From Ferirhizobium litorale (lineage in GTDB: Bacteria > Pseudomonadota > Alphaproteobacteria > Rhizobiales > Rhizobiaceae), in the NCBI GenBank assembly GCA_030028905.1, contig JALDYZ010000002.1:434001-498000 (forward strand): a stretch of DNA of 64,000 nucleotides, given 5' to 3'. Positions 47,847 through 57,110 of the stretch are shown piece after piece. A program made the position numbers and the translations under genes. The notes below the pieces were generated by a model. The model saw nothing but the letters and a program-made list of their open reading frames with translations, had not been told where the DNA came from and made no database searches. The first letter of the stretch is position 1; each line of letters starts with the position of its first letter.

Positions 47847-48347
47847 TCACCGCCCCTTGCGCTTCTGCAGAACCGCGGTTCCCAGGCGCTCGATAGCTCG
47901 GCGGAGCTGGTCGCTTTCGATGCCCTCCATCATCGTCTCGAGGCGACGGGCCGCCTCGCCCTTCAGCGGCGGCGGCTTGCGGGGATGCCGGAAGGCCTGC
48001 GACACCGGCTTCTGGACGATACGGATCTGCGATACCGCGTGGAAGCCGAAGAAGCCGTTGATGCGCTGGATCAGTTCGCCCTGGGCGTGGCTGAGGAACA
48101 AGGCCCGGGCGCCTTCGCAGGCGATGGTCAGTAACCCCGGCGCATAGCCGCCGCCGTCGGCGGTGTGTTCGCGTCGTGGCCAGGCGATCTTTTCCGGCCG
48201 GGTGCAATCGGCGAAATCCTCGCCGACGATCGCATCCCAGGAGCCGAGAAGCGCGGTATTGATACCCGCGCGCTTGGCCAGCAACGGATCGATCATGCCG
48301 TTGGCGAGGGCGGCGATCTGGGTGGCGCCTTTCTTGGGAAAACTCAT
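47847..48347 (-). CDS. DUF721 domain-containing protein
   Basis: 166 residues from ATG 48347. GMIDPLLAKRAGINTALLGSWDAIVGEDFADCTRPEKIAWPR and LTIACEGARALFLSHAQGELIQRINGFFGFHAVSQIRIVQKPV match DUF721, a small RNA/DNA-binding-like family with no settled role. A proline-rich link and a basic C-terminus (LQKRKGR) follow. Start of mutY is 85 bp away in the opposite direction, so a shared promoter region lies between them. The longer upstream frame is antisense to mutY. Confidence 0.85.
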   Translation of the reverse strand: MSFPKKGATQIAALANGMIDPLLAKRAGINTALLGSWDAIVGEDFADCTRPEKIAWPRREHTADGGGYAPGLLTIACEGARALFLSHAQGELIQRINGFFGFHAVSQIRIVQKPVSQAFRHPRKPPPLKGEAARRLETMMEGIESDQLRRAIERLGTAVLQKRKGR

Positions 48348-48431
48348 GCCTTGCTGCCAGTCCTGCGCGGCGGCGCTTGATCGCCCGCGTTGCGTCGTCC
48401 AAGTATAGGGTGAAATTCCTCCCGGCGGCAA

Positions 48432-49511
48432 ATGATGATCCGAGACATTCCCCAGGCTCCCGAGGCCGCGCTCCTGCTTTCCTGGTACGATCGGCACCAC
48501 CGCGACCTGCCCTGGCGTACTTCGCCTGCGATGGCGGCGGGCGGCGAGCGACCGGATCCCTACCGCGTCTGGCTTTCCGAGGTGATGCTGCAGCAGACGA
48601 CGGTGCAGGCGGTCAAACCCTATTTCGCAAAGTTCCTGGCGCAATGGCCCACGGTGGGCGACCTTGCCGCCGCCCCTCAGGAAGACGTCATGGTCGCCTG
48701 GGCGGGGCTCGGCTACTACGCCCGCGCCCGCAACCTGAAGAAATGCGCCGAGGCGGTGGCCAACGACCATGGCGGCAAGTTCCCGGATACCGAGGAAGGC
48801 CTGCGCGCGCTGCCGGGCATCGGCGACTATACCGCAGCAGCCGTCGCCGCCATCGCCTTCAACCGCCCCGCCGCGGTGATGGACGGCAATGTCGAGCGGG
48901 TGATCTCCCGGCTCCATGCGATCGACACCCCCCTGCCCGCCGCCAAGCCCTTGATGAAGTCAAAAGTCGCGGCGCTCACCCCGGTCGACAGGCCCGGCGA
49001 TTTCGCGCAGGCGATGATGGATCTCGGCGCGACCATCTGCACCCCGAAGCGCCCGGCCTGCGCGCTCTGTCCGTTGCGCGAGCGCTGCCTTGCGCTCGCC
49101 GGCCACGATCCGGAGCGCTTTCCGGTGAAGGCCGCGAAGAAGGACAAGCCGGTGCGTGTCGGCGCCGCTTTCGTTGCCGTGTCCGCCGATGGCGACCTCT
49201 TCCTCAGGCGCCGGGTGGAAAGCGGGCTGCTCGGCGGCATGACCGAGGTGCCGACGACCGGCTGGACCTCGCGCCTCGACGGCGACACCACCACCGAAGC
49301 CGCTCCTTTTGCCGCCGACTGGCAGGCTTGCGGGGTGGTGACCCACGTCTTCACTCATTTCGAATTGCGGCTGACCGTCTATCGCGCCCGGGCTGAAAAC
49401 GGCAGCGATGCTGACGGTTGGTGGCAAGCAATCACAAATCTTGATGCCGCAGCCCTGCCGACCGTCATGAAAAAGGCAATCGCACAGGCTATTCCCAATG
49501 CATTCAGATAA
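48432..49511 (+). CDS. mutY: A/G-specific adenine DNA glycosylase
   Basis: 359 residues. It removes adenine mispaired with 8-oxoguanine. Helix-hairpin-helix LPGIGDYTAAAV, catalytic Glu in SEVMLQQTTVQAV and Asp in VMDGNVERV, the [4Fe-4S] cluster CTPKRPACALCPLRERC, and a C-terminal NUDIX-like recognition domain (FLRRRVESGLLGGMTEVPTTGW) are complete. Two ATGs are adjacent (48432 and 48435). Followed after 17 bp by an HAD hydrolase gene on the same strand. Confidence 0.96.
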   Translation: MMIRDIPQAPEAALLLSWYDRHHRDLPWRTSPAMAAGGERPDPYRVWLSEVMLQQTTVQAVKPYFAKFLAQWPTVGDLAAAPQEDVMVAWAGLGYYARARNLKKCAEAVANDHGGKFPDTEEGLRALPGIGDYTAAAVAAIAFNRPAAVMDGNVERVISRLHAIDTPLPAAKPLMKSKVAALTPVDRPGDFAQAMMDLGATICTPKRPACALCPLRERCLALAGHDPERFPVKAAKKDKPVRVGAAFVAVSADGDLFLRRRVESGLLGGMTEVPTTGWTSRLDGDTTTEAAPFAADWQACGVVTHVFTHFELRLTVYRARAENGSDADGWWQAITNLDAAALPTVMKKAIAQAIPNAFR

Positions 49512-49528
49512 GCTCACAAGGACAATCC

Positions 49529-50149
49529 ATGACCACTGAAATCCGTCATATTGTATTCGATATCGGCAAGGTTCTTATTCACTACGATCCCCATATTCCC
49601 TTCAGCCGCATCATTCCCGACGAGACCGAGCGCAACTGGTTCTTTGCCAATGTCTGCACCCACGACTGGAACATCGAGCAGGACCGCGGCCGGACCTGGG
49701 AAGAGGCCGAGGCGCTGCTGATCGGCGAGCATCCGGAGCGCGAGGAGCAGATCCGCGCCTTTCGCAAGCACTGGCACGAGATGGTCTCGCACGCCTATCT
49801 CGACAGCGTGGCGATCATGGAGGGCCTGATCGAGGACGGCCACGACGTGACCATGCTGACCAACTTCGCTTCCGACACATTTCGCGAAGCGCAGGAGATG
49901 TACCCCTTCCTCAAGCGGCCGCGCGGCGTGACCGTGTCCGGCGACGTCCGCCTCATCAAACCCGACCTAGCCATCTACACCACCCACACCGAAAGCTTCG
50001 GCCTCGAGCCGTCGGCGACGGTGTTCATCGACGATTCGCTCGCGAACGTCGAAGGGGCGAAGGCCGCCGGCTGGCAGGCCCTGCATTTCACCGGGGCGGA
50101 TAAGCTGAAGGCGGATCTCGCCGGGCTCGGCATAAGGGCCGCGGCTTGA
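49529..50149 (+). CDS. HAD-superfamily hydrolase (HAD-IA type)
   Basis: 206 residues. Motif I VFDIGKVLIHYD has the nucleophile Asp but Gly at the second acidic place, as in YihX-type phosphatases; motif II MLTNFAS, motif III Lys in RLIKPDLAIY, motif IV VFIDDSLANVEGA. Soluble phosphatase of sugar phosphates or nucleotides is likely. ATG 49529 follows AAGGACAATCC. Its TGA overlaps a TTG start of the next gene (TTGA), so the two are coupled. Confidence 0.88.
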   Translation: MTTEIRHIVFDIGKVLIHYDPHIPFSRIIPDETERNWFFANVCTHDWNIEQDRGRTWEEAEALLIGEHPEREEQIRAFRKHWHEMVSHAYLDSVAIMEGLIEDGHDVTMLTNFASDTFREAQEMYPFLKRPRGVTVSGDVRLIKPDLAIYTTHTESFGLEPSATVFIDDSLANVEGAKAAGWQALHFTGADKLKADLAGLGIRAAA

Positions 50150-50511
50150 GCTTCGATCCGGCAGAGCGCACCGCGGCTTTCCTCGCCGCCATCGACGCCA
50201 TGGACTTTTCGACCGTCGAGACCTTTTTCGCCGAGGATGCCACCTTCGGGTCGAGGGCGGTCGGCGGTCTTTCCGGCCGCGACGCCATCATGGCCGCCTT
50301 CCGCCGCTACTTCGAGGACTATCCGGACCAGAAATGCATCGATTCGCGCGTCGAGGCGCTGTCGTCGCATTCGGCCCGCGCAGTGTGGTCGATACGGGCA
50401 ACCCACAGCAGGACCGGCCAGCCGCTGGTGCGCGAGGGCGAGGAAACCGTGACCTTCGACGACGACGGCCGGGTGGTGAGCGTGGTGGTCACGGATTACC
50501 AGGATTTCTAG
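50146..50511 (+). CDS. NTF2/SnoaL-like protein
   Basis: 121 residues beginning at TTG 50146, which overlaps the stop of the HAD gene. The pattern AFLAAIDAMDFSTVETFFAEDATFGSRAVGGLSGRDAIMAAFRRYFEDYPDQKCID, then RAVWSIRATHSRTGQPLVREGEETVTFDDDGRVVSVVVTDYQDF, is a clear SnoaL/NTF2-like fold. A ketosteroid-isomerase-like or polyketide-cyclase-like role is possible but unproved. It is second in a unit with the HAD hydrolase. Confidence 0.82.
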   Translation: MSFDPAERTAAFLAAIDAMDFSTVETFFAEDATFGSRAVGGLSGRDAIMAAFRRYFEDYPDQKCIDSRVEALSSHSARAVWSIRATHSRTGQPLVREGEETVTFDDDGRVVSVVVTDYQDF

Positions 50512-50534
50512 CGCGGTAGCCGCCCGTCGGGCGG

Positions 50535-50714
50535 CTACCCGAACACGGCTTGAAGCGCGACAATGACGAGAAACGAGACCACGACGACCGCGGCGATCCA
50601 GGCGACCAGCCGATTGGCGGGCGCCAGAGTTGAAGGTTTGACTTCCCGCTTCGGGTGAAATCGTTGCCGCCGTTTCAAGGTGGTTTGGAACAAGCGTTTC
50701 TCGGCCCCTGCCAT
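50535..50714 (-). CDS. Small membrane protein
   Basis: 59 residues from ATG 50714, which has GGAGG seven bases upstream on the coding strand, a strong site. The first 32 residues are very basic (KRLFQTTLKRRQRFHPKREVK); the last 25 form one membrane helix (LVAWIAAVVVVSFLVIVAL). Single-pass inner-membrane protein with a positively charged cytosolic tail. No family recognised. It lies downstream of ccrM on the same strand, with two hairpins between them. Confidence 0.72.
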   Translation of the reverse strand: MAGAEKRLFQTTLKRRQRFHPKREVKPSTLAPANRLVAWIAAVVVVSFLVIVALQAVFG

Positions 50715-50860
50715 CGATTGCCTCCGCCCGGATAGTCTGACCACTGCGCTGCAATCCAGTCTATCAGAAACGGGGAGCGGAGTTCCAGCCAGTGAGCTGT
50801 GGAGAGCGGTGTATTGGGCGGGAGTCTGTCACCCTGAACGCCACACCCTGCTGAACGAAA

Positions 50861-50888
50861 GACGCCCGGGGTTCTCACCCCAGGCGTC
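50861..50888. terminator. Hairpin downstream of ccrM (1)
   Basis: GACGCC-C-GGGG (50861-50871) pairs with CCCC-A-GGCGTC (50878-50888), 10 pairs with one mismatch, six-base loop. Distal of two hairpins between ccrM and the small membrane gene. Confidence 0.55.
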
Positions 50889-50891
50889 GTC

Positions 50892-50930
50892 CCCTCTTCC
50901 GCAACTGGAGGTACACATAACGGAAGAGGG
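50892..50930. terminator. Hairpin downstream of ccrM (2)
   Basis: CCCTCTTCCG (50892-50901) and CGGAAGAGGG (50921-50930), perfect 10-bp stem, 19-base loop. First structure after the ccrM stop on the minus strand. Confidence 0.55.
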
Positions 50931-50959
50931 ATCGGTCGGGAATCCGGTTGCGCGGGAGG

Positions 50960-52135
<1,176 letters not shown>

Positions 52136-52137
52136 TC

Positions 52138-52163
52138 ATGGTTACCGAAGATGGTTACCAAAG
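52138..52163. repeat. 13-bp tandem direct repeat upstream of ccrM
   Basis: ATGGTTACCGAAG (52138-52150) is followed at once by ATGGTTACCAAAG (52151-52163); 12 of 13 bases agree. It lies 48 bp ahead of the minus-strand ccrM start. A repeated half-site for a regulator is possible. Confidence 0.6.
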
Positions 52164-52236
52164 GCTGAAGGGGAGTGACGATTTCCGGGAAAAATGTTGG
52201 CGCAGTGGAAAAGCAAGCCCGACCTCCTAGTCTTGT

Positions 52237-52587
52237 CTACTCGCCCTCGTGCACCTTCCTGCTGTCGGCCGGCGCCTGCTCGCGCTCGAACATGCCGTAG
52301 TCGCGCAAGACCTCGGCCACCCGCAAGCGATAGTCGGCGAAGAGGCCGCCGCGGCCGGCCGCCTGCGCCTGCCGGTGTTCCTCTAGATTGCGCCAGGCCT
52401 TGACCGCCGCCTCGTCGCGCCAGAAGGACAGGGACAGGATCTTGCCCGGCTGGGTCCGGCTCTCGAAGCGCTCGATGGAAATGAACCCGTCTATCGTCTC
52501 GAGATGCGGGCGCAGGTGAGCCGCAGTGTCGAGGTAGCCGGCGCGGGTGTCGTGATGGGGCATGACTTCGAAGATGACGGCGATCAT
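52237..52587 (-). CDS. Antibiotic biosynthesis monooxygenase (ABM) family protein
   Basis: 116 residues. Ferredoxin-like ABM fold: IAVIFEVMPHHDTRAGYLDTAAHLRPHLETIDGFISIERFESRTQPGKILSLSFWRDEAAVKAWRNLEEH. Such proteins are small dimeric enzymes or heme/quinone-handling proteins; the reaction here is unknown. The start ATG overlaps the stop of the NIPSNAP-type gene (ATGA), so the two are translated together. Both are probably repressed by the divergent ArsR-type protein. Confidence 0.86.
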   Translation of the reverse strand: MIAVIFEVMPHHDTRAGYLDTAAHLRPHLETIDGFISIERFESRTQPGKILSLSFWRDEAAVKAWRNLEEHRQAQAAGRGGLFADYRLRVAEVLRDYGMFEREQAPADSRKVHEGE

Positions 52588-52913
52588 GGCTTCACCAGAC
52601 CTGTGTGCGGAAGGGATACATTTATCAGGAAAATGCGGTCTTCCTTGAGGATGAAGCGCTCGCGGCTGGCGAACGCGTAGTTTTCGCGGCCGATCGGGTC
52701 GGCGGCGAGCCGCTGCCGGTAGTCCTCGTAGGCCGAAAGGCTGTCGATATTGTAGACACCGTAGGCGGTCGTCGTCGAGCCTTCGTGCGGGGCGAAGTAG
52801 CCGATCAGGTCGGCGCCGTTACGCGGGATCGCCTGGCCCCAGTTGCGGGCATATTCGCAGAAGGCATCCCGCTTGAACGGGTCGATCTCGTAGCGGATGA
52901 AGCAGGTAATCAT
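52584..52913 (-). CDS. NIPSNAP family protein
   Basis: 109 residues, ferredoxin-like fold. ITCFIRYEIDPFKRDAFCEYARNWGQAIPRNGADLIGYFAPHEGSTTTAYGVYNIDSLSAYEDYRQRLAADP is typical of NIPSNAP proteins, small dimeric barrel proteins with no settled reaction in bacteria. First gene of a two-gene unit with the ABM-type gene; divergent from an ArsR-type regulator, with a palindrome just before the regulator start. Confidence 0.87.
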   Translation of the reverse strand: MITCFIRYEIDPFKRDAFCEYARNWGQAIPRNGADLIGYFAPHEGSTTTAYGVYNIDSLSAYEDYRQRLAADPIGRENYAFASRERFILKEDRIFLINVSLPHTGLVKP

Positions 52914-52970
52914 GGCCGGTCCTTTCTCCTGTTGTCATGGCCGTTCTTCTCACATTGCGCGACGCGCATG

Positions 52971-52988
52971 CTTCGATTAAGATCGAAG
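52971..52988. promoter_or_regulatory. Inverted-repeat operator between NIPSNAP and ArsR-type genes
   Basis: CTTCGAT (52971-52977) and ATCGAAG (52982-52988) with a four-base centre TAAG, perfect. It ends one base before the ArsR-type start ATG at 52990. Size and symmetry suit a winged-helix ArsR dimer. Confidence 0.65.
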
Positions 52989-52989
52989 T

Positions 52990-53679
52990 ATGAAAGAAGG
53001 ACCAGACATCGCCCAGATCGGTGCACTGATAGGAGATCCGGCCCGCGCCAACATGCTCTCGGCGCTGATGGCCGGCAAGGCGCTGACGGCGACCGAGCTT
53101 GCCGAGACCGCCGGGATCACGCCGCAGACGGCGAGCACGCATCTGGCGCGGCTGGAAGCAGGCGGCCTCATTACCCAGCGCAAGCAGGGCCGCCATCGCT
53201 ACTTCACCCTCTCCGACGAGACGGCTGGACGGATGCTCGAGGGCATTATGGGATTTGCCGCTGGTCGCGGCCACCTGCGGAGCCAGCCGGGGCCGAGGGA
53301 CCCGGCCCTGCGCAAGGCGCGCGTCTGCTACGATCACCTTGCCGGCGACTTCGGCGTGCGCATGCTCGACAGCCTCGTCTCGCAGGGGGCAGTGTCGACG
53401 GATGGCGAAAACCTGGCGCTGACTGCCGCGGGCGAGATGCAACTGAAGAACCTCGGCATAGACGTATCGGGCCTGAGGGCGCTCAGGCGGCCGCTTTGCC
53501 GCGCCTGCCTTGACTGGAGCGAGCGACGCACGCATCTGGCCGGTTCGCTCGGCAAGGCGCTGCTGGTGCACTTCCTGGAAAAGGGATGGGCAAGACGCGC
53601 GCCCGGAAGCCGCACGGTCAACTTCAGCCCGGAGGGCGAGCGCCGGTTCCTGCAGATGTTTCCCCTGCGCCTGACCTAG
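52990..53679 (+). CDS. ArsR-family transcriptional regulator
   Basis: 229 residues. N-terminal ArsR winged helix (AQIGALIGDPARANMLSALMAGKALTATELAETAGITPQTASTHLARLEAGGLITQRKQGRHRYFTLSD), then about 140 residues typical of a longer ArsR subgroup (RKARVCYDHLAGDFGVRMLDSL, RRPLCRACLDWSERRTHLAGSLGKALL, a CxxCLDW-like cysteine motif). The N-terminal ELCV metal box of SmtB/ArsR is absent, so it probably does not sense arsenite or zinc there. Likely represses itself and the divergent NIPSNAP/ABM pair through the palindrome at 52971-52988. Confidence 0.88.
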   Translation: MKEGPDIAQIGALIGDPARANMLSALMAGKALTATELAETAGITPQTASTHLARLEAGGLITQRKQGRHRYFTLSDETAGRMLEGIMGFAAGRGHLRSQPGPRDPALRKARVCYDHLAGDFGVRMLDSLVSQGAVSTDGENLALTAAGEMQLKNLGIDVSGLRALRRPLCRACLDWSERRTHLAGSLGKALLVHFLEKGWARRAPGSRTVNFSPEGERRFLQMFPLRLT

Positions 53680-53708
53680 CGCAGGCCGCGAAGCGGTTTG
53701 CGCCCGAT

Positions 53709-54377
53709 TCAGCCGACGATCGCGAAGGCATCGTGAGTCTTGCCGGAAGCGGTCCGTACCGGCCGCTGGCCGATCCACTGGACGTGACGCTCGAGCACCA
53801 TTGCCGCCTCGGCAACGCGCCCCTGGCGGAGCGCCGCCAGAATGGCGCGGTGGTCGTGGTCGGTTCGCACCTCCCATGTCGAGCGCCACGCGGAAAACAG
53901 GAAACGGGCGCTGACCGCATGCAGGTCATCGATCGAGGCCAGGAGCCGCGGCATGCCGCAGGTCGACAGGATCAACTGGTGGAAGCGGCGGTTGGCCTCC
54001 TCCCAGGCATGGACGTCGCGCGCGGCATCGCCGGCACGGGTTGCCTCCTCGGCCTGGTCGAGGATAGCCTGAGTAAGATGCGGTGCAGCGTGCTTCAGCG
54101 CCAGAACTTCCAGGGCGGCCCGCATCTCGGCCACTTCCCTGACCTCCTTGAGGTCGAAGGCGGCGACGCGCACGCCTCGGCGCGGCTCGCTCATCGCCAG
54201 CCCCTGCGCCTCGAGCCGGCGGAAGGCCTCGCGCACCGGCACGTGGCTGGTGCCGAACTCCTCGGCGATGTGATCCTGGCGAAGGCGCGCGCCCGGCTCG
54301 AGTTCGCCATGGATGATGCGCTCCGCGAGGGTGCGGCTGATGCGGCTTGCGATTGTATCGTCCAGTTCCTTGGGCAT
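53709..54377 (-). CDS. GntR-family transcriptional regulator (FCD type)
   Basis: 222 residues from ATG 54377 (MPKELDDTIASRISRTL). GntR winged helix (RIIHGELEPGARLRQDHIAEEFGTSHVPVREAFRRLEAQGLAMSEPRRGVRVA) followed by the all-helical FCD ligand domain (EVREVAEMRAALEVLALKHAAPHLT, WEEANRRFHQLILSTCGMPRL, DHRAILAALRQGRVAEAAMVLERHV) with the usual metal-binding Asp and histidines. Effector is likely an organic acid. An alternative ATG at 54443 (after AAGGACA) would add 22 residues. Divergent from an HAD hydrolase gene that may be its target. Confidence 0.88.
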   Translation of the reverse strand: MPKELDDTIASRISRTLAERIIHGELEPGARLRQDHIAEEFGTSHVPVREAFRRLEAQGLAMSEPRRGVRVAAFDLKEVREVAEMRAALEVLALKHAAPHLTQAILDQAEEATRAGDAARDVHAWEEANRRFHQLILSTCGMPRLLASIDDLHAVSARFLFSAWRSTWEVRTDHDHRAILAALRQGRVAEAAMVLERHVQWIGQRPVRTASGKTHDAFAIVG

Positions 54378-54509
54378 GGCCGATCCATAGAATGGGACGC
54401 CCGACTTGTCGAGGAGGCATGGCTGCAAGGCGAATTCGCGCATTGTCCTTTTTCCCCCGGTCGTGTAGGGAGGCCGCAAAACCCTTCAAACAGGCGAGAC
54501 TTTATCTGC

Positions 54510-55199
54510 ATGAGCGGCTTCGACCTCATCCTCTTCGACTGCGACGGCGTGCTGGTCGATTCCGAAATCATCGCGGCGGAGGTCGAATCGAAGCTGCTGA
54601 CCGAAGCCGGCTATCCGATCTCCAGCGAAGAGATGTGCATCCGTTTTGCCGGAATGACCTGGCAGAATATCCTGTTCCAGGTGGAAAAGGATGCGGACAT
54701 TCCGCTGTCGGCCACGCTGCTCGACAAGTCGGAAAAACTGCTCGACCAGCGGCTCGCTCGCGACGTCAAGATCATCCAGGGCGTGGACTATGCGCTTTCG
54801 CGGCTGACGCTGCCGCGCGGCATCTGCTCCAACTCCGGCACCGAAAGGCTGACGATGATGCTGAGCAAGGTCGGCCTAATGGAGCACTTCCGCCCGCACA
54901 TCTATTCCGCCAAGGATCTCGGTGCCGACCGCGTCAAGCCGAAGCCGGACATCTACCTGCACGGCGCCAAGCAACTCGGCGTCAACCCGTCGCGTTGCCT
55001 GGTGATCGAGGATTCGGTCCATGGCGTGCATGCGGCGCGTGCCGCCGGCATGCGGGTGATCGGCTTCACCGGCGCTTCGCACACCTATCCCACGCATGCC
55101 GACAGGCTGACCGACGCCGGGGCCGAGACGGTAATCTCGCGGATGCTGGATCTGCCGGGCATGGTGGCCGCCCTTTCCGAATGGGCCGGCGTCGTCTGA
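54510..55199 (+). CDS. HAD-superfamily phosphatase (beta-PGM-like)
   Basis: 229 residues. Motif I LILFDCDGVLVDSE, motif II CSNSGT, motif III Lys in RVKPKPDIYLHGA, motif IV CLVIEDSVHGVHAARAAGM; helical cap of the beta-phosphoglucomutase/phosphatase type. Small-molecule phosphatase, exact substrate open. ATG 54510 (MSGFDLILFDC). Divergent from the GntR-type gene; converges with a lipid kinase gene. Confidence 0.9.
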   Translation: MSGFDLILFDCDGVLVDSEIIAAEVESKLLTEAGYPISSEEMCIRFAGMTWQNILFQVEKDADIPLSATLLDKSEKLLDQRLARDVKIIQGVDYALSRLTLPRGICSNSGTERLTMMLSKVGLMEHFRPHIYSAKDLGADRVKPKPDIYLHGAKQLGVNPSRCLVIEDSVHGVHAARAAGMRVIGFTGASHTYPTHADRLTDAGAETVISRMLDLPGMVAALSEWAGVV

Positions 55200-55235
55200 T
55201 CCGGACCCGGCTCCTTCGGCTCGATCCGAGTCCGC

Positions 55236-56165
55236 TCAGATCTTGAGCCGGAGCGCGCCGGGAAGTACCTCGAAGGTCGCCGGCACCGTGCCCGGCCCCT
55301 CGCCGTCGCAGTCGATGAGCGCCAGCCTGCCCTTGCTTTCGTCCGCCGGCAGCACCTCCACCCGTCTTCCGCGGTGAATGCTGACCAGCGGGTGCGAAAC
55401 ATGGGCGCCGCTATAGATGCGGTTCATCAGCCGCAGGATGGTCGGCTTCGAGGCGGCGCGGATGACGACGACGTCGAACAGCCCGTCGGCGATGTCCGCC
55501 GCCGGCGCCACCTTCATGCCACCGCCGAACCAGCGGCCATTGGCGACCGCGACCACGGTAATCGGTCCCTCGTGGACGTCTTCGTCGTCGATCAGCACCC
55601 GCACCTTGTCGGCGCGATAGCGCAACAGTTCCACGACGGAATGATAGAGGAACTGCCGCGAACCGGGCGTACGTCGGTCGCGCCTGGCCTTGTTGACGGC
55701 CCGCACCGTCGGGCCGGAGAGACCGAGGCTCGCGATATTGATGAAGTGGCGGGTGAAGGCGCGGCCATCGTCGTCCAGACAGGACAGCCGGCCGACATCA
55801 ACCGCCCTGACCGGCGCATTGACGAGGGCGGTGACAATGGCCTCGGGTGATTGCGGAAAGCTGAAGTTTCGCGCGAAATCGGCGCCGGTGCCGCCGGGAA
55901 CGAAGGCGAAGGGGGTCTCCGGCCGGTCTGACGTGAGAATACCGTCCACCGCCTCGCCAATGGTGCCGTCGCCGCCGACCGCGACGACGAGATCGCTGCC
56001 CGCGTCGCTGAGCGCGCGTGCATAGCGGGCTGCGTCGCCCGTCCCTTCCGTCTCGAAAAACTTGATGCCGGCAAATTGCGCGACAAGGCTTTGCCTGAGC
56101 GCCGGCCAGATGCGGTGCCTGCCATACCCCCCAGATGCAGGATTGACCACGATCCCTATCTTCAC
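55236..56165 (-). CDS. Diacylglycerol/lipid kinase family protein (YegS-like)
   Basis: 309 residues starting at GTG 56165, with GGGAGGGCG ahead of it on the coding strand. DAGK catalytic domain with KIGIVVNPASGGYGR, the nucleotide motif VAVGGDGTIGEA (GGDGT at 64-68) and PGGTGADFARNF, then the beta-sandwich C-terminal domain (NIASLGLSGPTVRAVNKARR, CDGEGPGTVPATFEVLPGALRL). Phosphorylates a membrane lipid such as diacylglycerol or a related alcohol at the cytosolic face. The frame continues upstream to 56255 but without family match. Confidence 0.9.
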   Translation of the reverse strand: MKIGIVVNPASGGYGRHRIWPALRQSLVAQFAGIKFFETEGTGDAARYARALSDAGSDLVVAVGGDGTIGEAVDGILTSDRPETPFAFVPGGTGADFARNFSFPQSPEAIVTALVNAPVRAVDVGRLSCLDDDGRAFTRHFINIASLGLSGPTVRAVNKARRDRRTPGSRQFLYHSVVELLRYRADKVRVLIDDEDVHEGPITVVAVANGRWFGGGMKVAPAADIADGLFDVVVIRAASKPTILRLMNRIYSGAHVSHPLVSIHRGRRVEVLPADESKGRLALIDCDGEGPGTVPATFEVLPGALRLKI

Positions 56166-56258
56166 GCTTCGCCCTCCCCCAAGGTCAGGCGGTTCCGCCC
56201 ACTCGGCCGAGCCCGCTCGACGACCCAATGCCCGGCCAAGCCGCCGGGCCGTCAACGC

Positions 56259-56798
56259 TTACTGCGTGGCCTGCGGGCCTTCGTCGAAGCCGATGAACAC
56301 CTTAGACTGCTTGCCGGCGCCGCCCGGGATCGCGACGTTGTCCTTGGTGAAGAGGAACTGCGTCACGCCTTCGGCGGGGACTTCGACCTCGAACTGCATC
56401 AACTCACTGTACAGCGTCGTCGTATTGTCGACCACGGCGACGCGAATGGGCAGCTTGACGCGCCCCGGCTTGCCTTCGGGGCCAAGCGCCAAGCGCCCCT
56501 GCGCCATGACGGTGATATTAAGGTTGGTCTGGTTGATCGTGCACTTGCGGGTCGTCTCGGCGAGCGATGCCTGGTAGACGATCTTCGTCGCGTCGTCCTG
56601 CCCGCCCTTGGCGTAGACGCGGTGATAGGCGGTGCCATCGCGGAGGAACACCTGCGGGCAGGCGCCTTGCACCACGGGCGCGGTCGCCGTGGCACCCGGC
56701 GTGGTGCCGGCGGATGTTCCGCCACCGGAAGTGGAGCAACCAGCAGCGATTGTCAGCATCGATACAGAGAAAAGAAAGCGCGACACCCTTGCGAACAC
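56259..56798 (-). CDS. Putative lipoprotein
   Basis: 179 residues from GTG 56798; GGAGG is 11 bases upstream. Short signal peptide (FARVSRFLFSVSMLTIAAGC) with lipobox AAGC at about residue 21, then a Ser/Gly/Thr-rich linker and a beta-rich domain (RKCTINQTNLNITVMAQGRLALGP, KLPIRVAVVDNTTTLYSE, FEVEVPAEGVTQFLF). Similar rhizobial proteins are annotated only as hypothetical lipoproteins. Periplasmic. Another start (residue MLTIAAG) would be too short for a signal peptide. Upstream of the lipid kinase gene on the same strand (gap about 90 bp), so the two may share a promoter. Confidence 0.76.
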   Translation of the reverse strand: MFARVSRFLFSVSMLTIAAGCSTSGGGTSAGTTPGATATAPVVQGACPQVFLRDGTAYHRVYAKGGQDDATKIVYQASLAETTRKCTINQTNLNITVMAQGRLALGPEGKPGRVKLPIRVAVVDNTTTLYSELMQFEVEVPAEGVTQFLFTKDNVAIPGGAGKQSKVFIGFDEGPQATQ

Positions 56799-57110
56799 GA
56801 TACTGCCATCCTCCAGCTCCGGCTTCCGACCGGTCATAAACGTCTTTTACGGGCCTTTTCATCACCCGCGGCGATGGTCTATATCAGCGGCGCTGGTAAA
56901 AATCGATTGGGTCTGCATCGTTTTGGTTCAATTTTCGCCTGTAACGCACAATTCGCTTCCATGGACCGCCCCTAGGTTGGTGGCCGAGGCACTTCCCACG
57001 CTGGAATCATGCCCCCTCGCCCGCACGGCGAGCCCGCTATGGGACCACTCTTTACCATTGTCTTTCAACGGCTTCGCTGCCTTCCCCAGATAAGTTCAAG
57101 GATCAACGTC
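56799..57110. other. Divergent intergenic region before thrC
   Basis: 312 bp between the minus-strand lipoprotein gene and plus-strand thrC. A plus-strand frame from 57009 runs into thrC but lacks coding character before 57111. The stretch 56870-56980 is richer in A/T and should hold the promoters of both sides. No clear hexamer pair or palindrome stands out to me. Confidence 0.5.
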
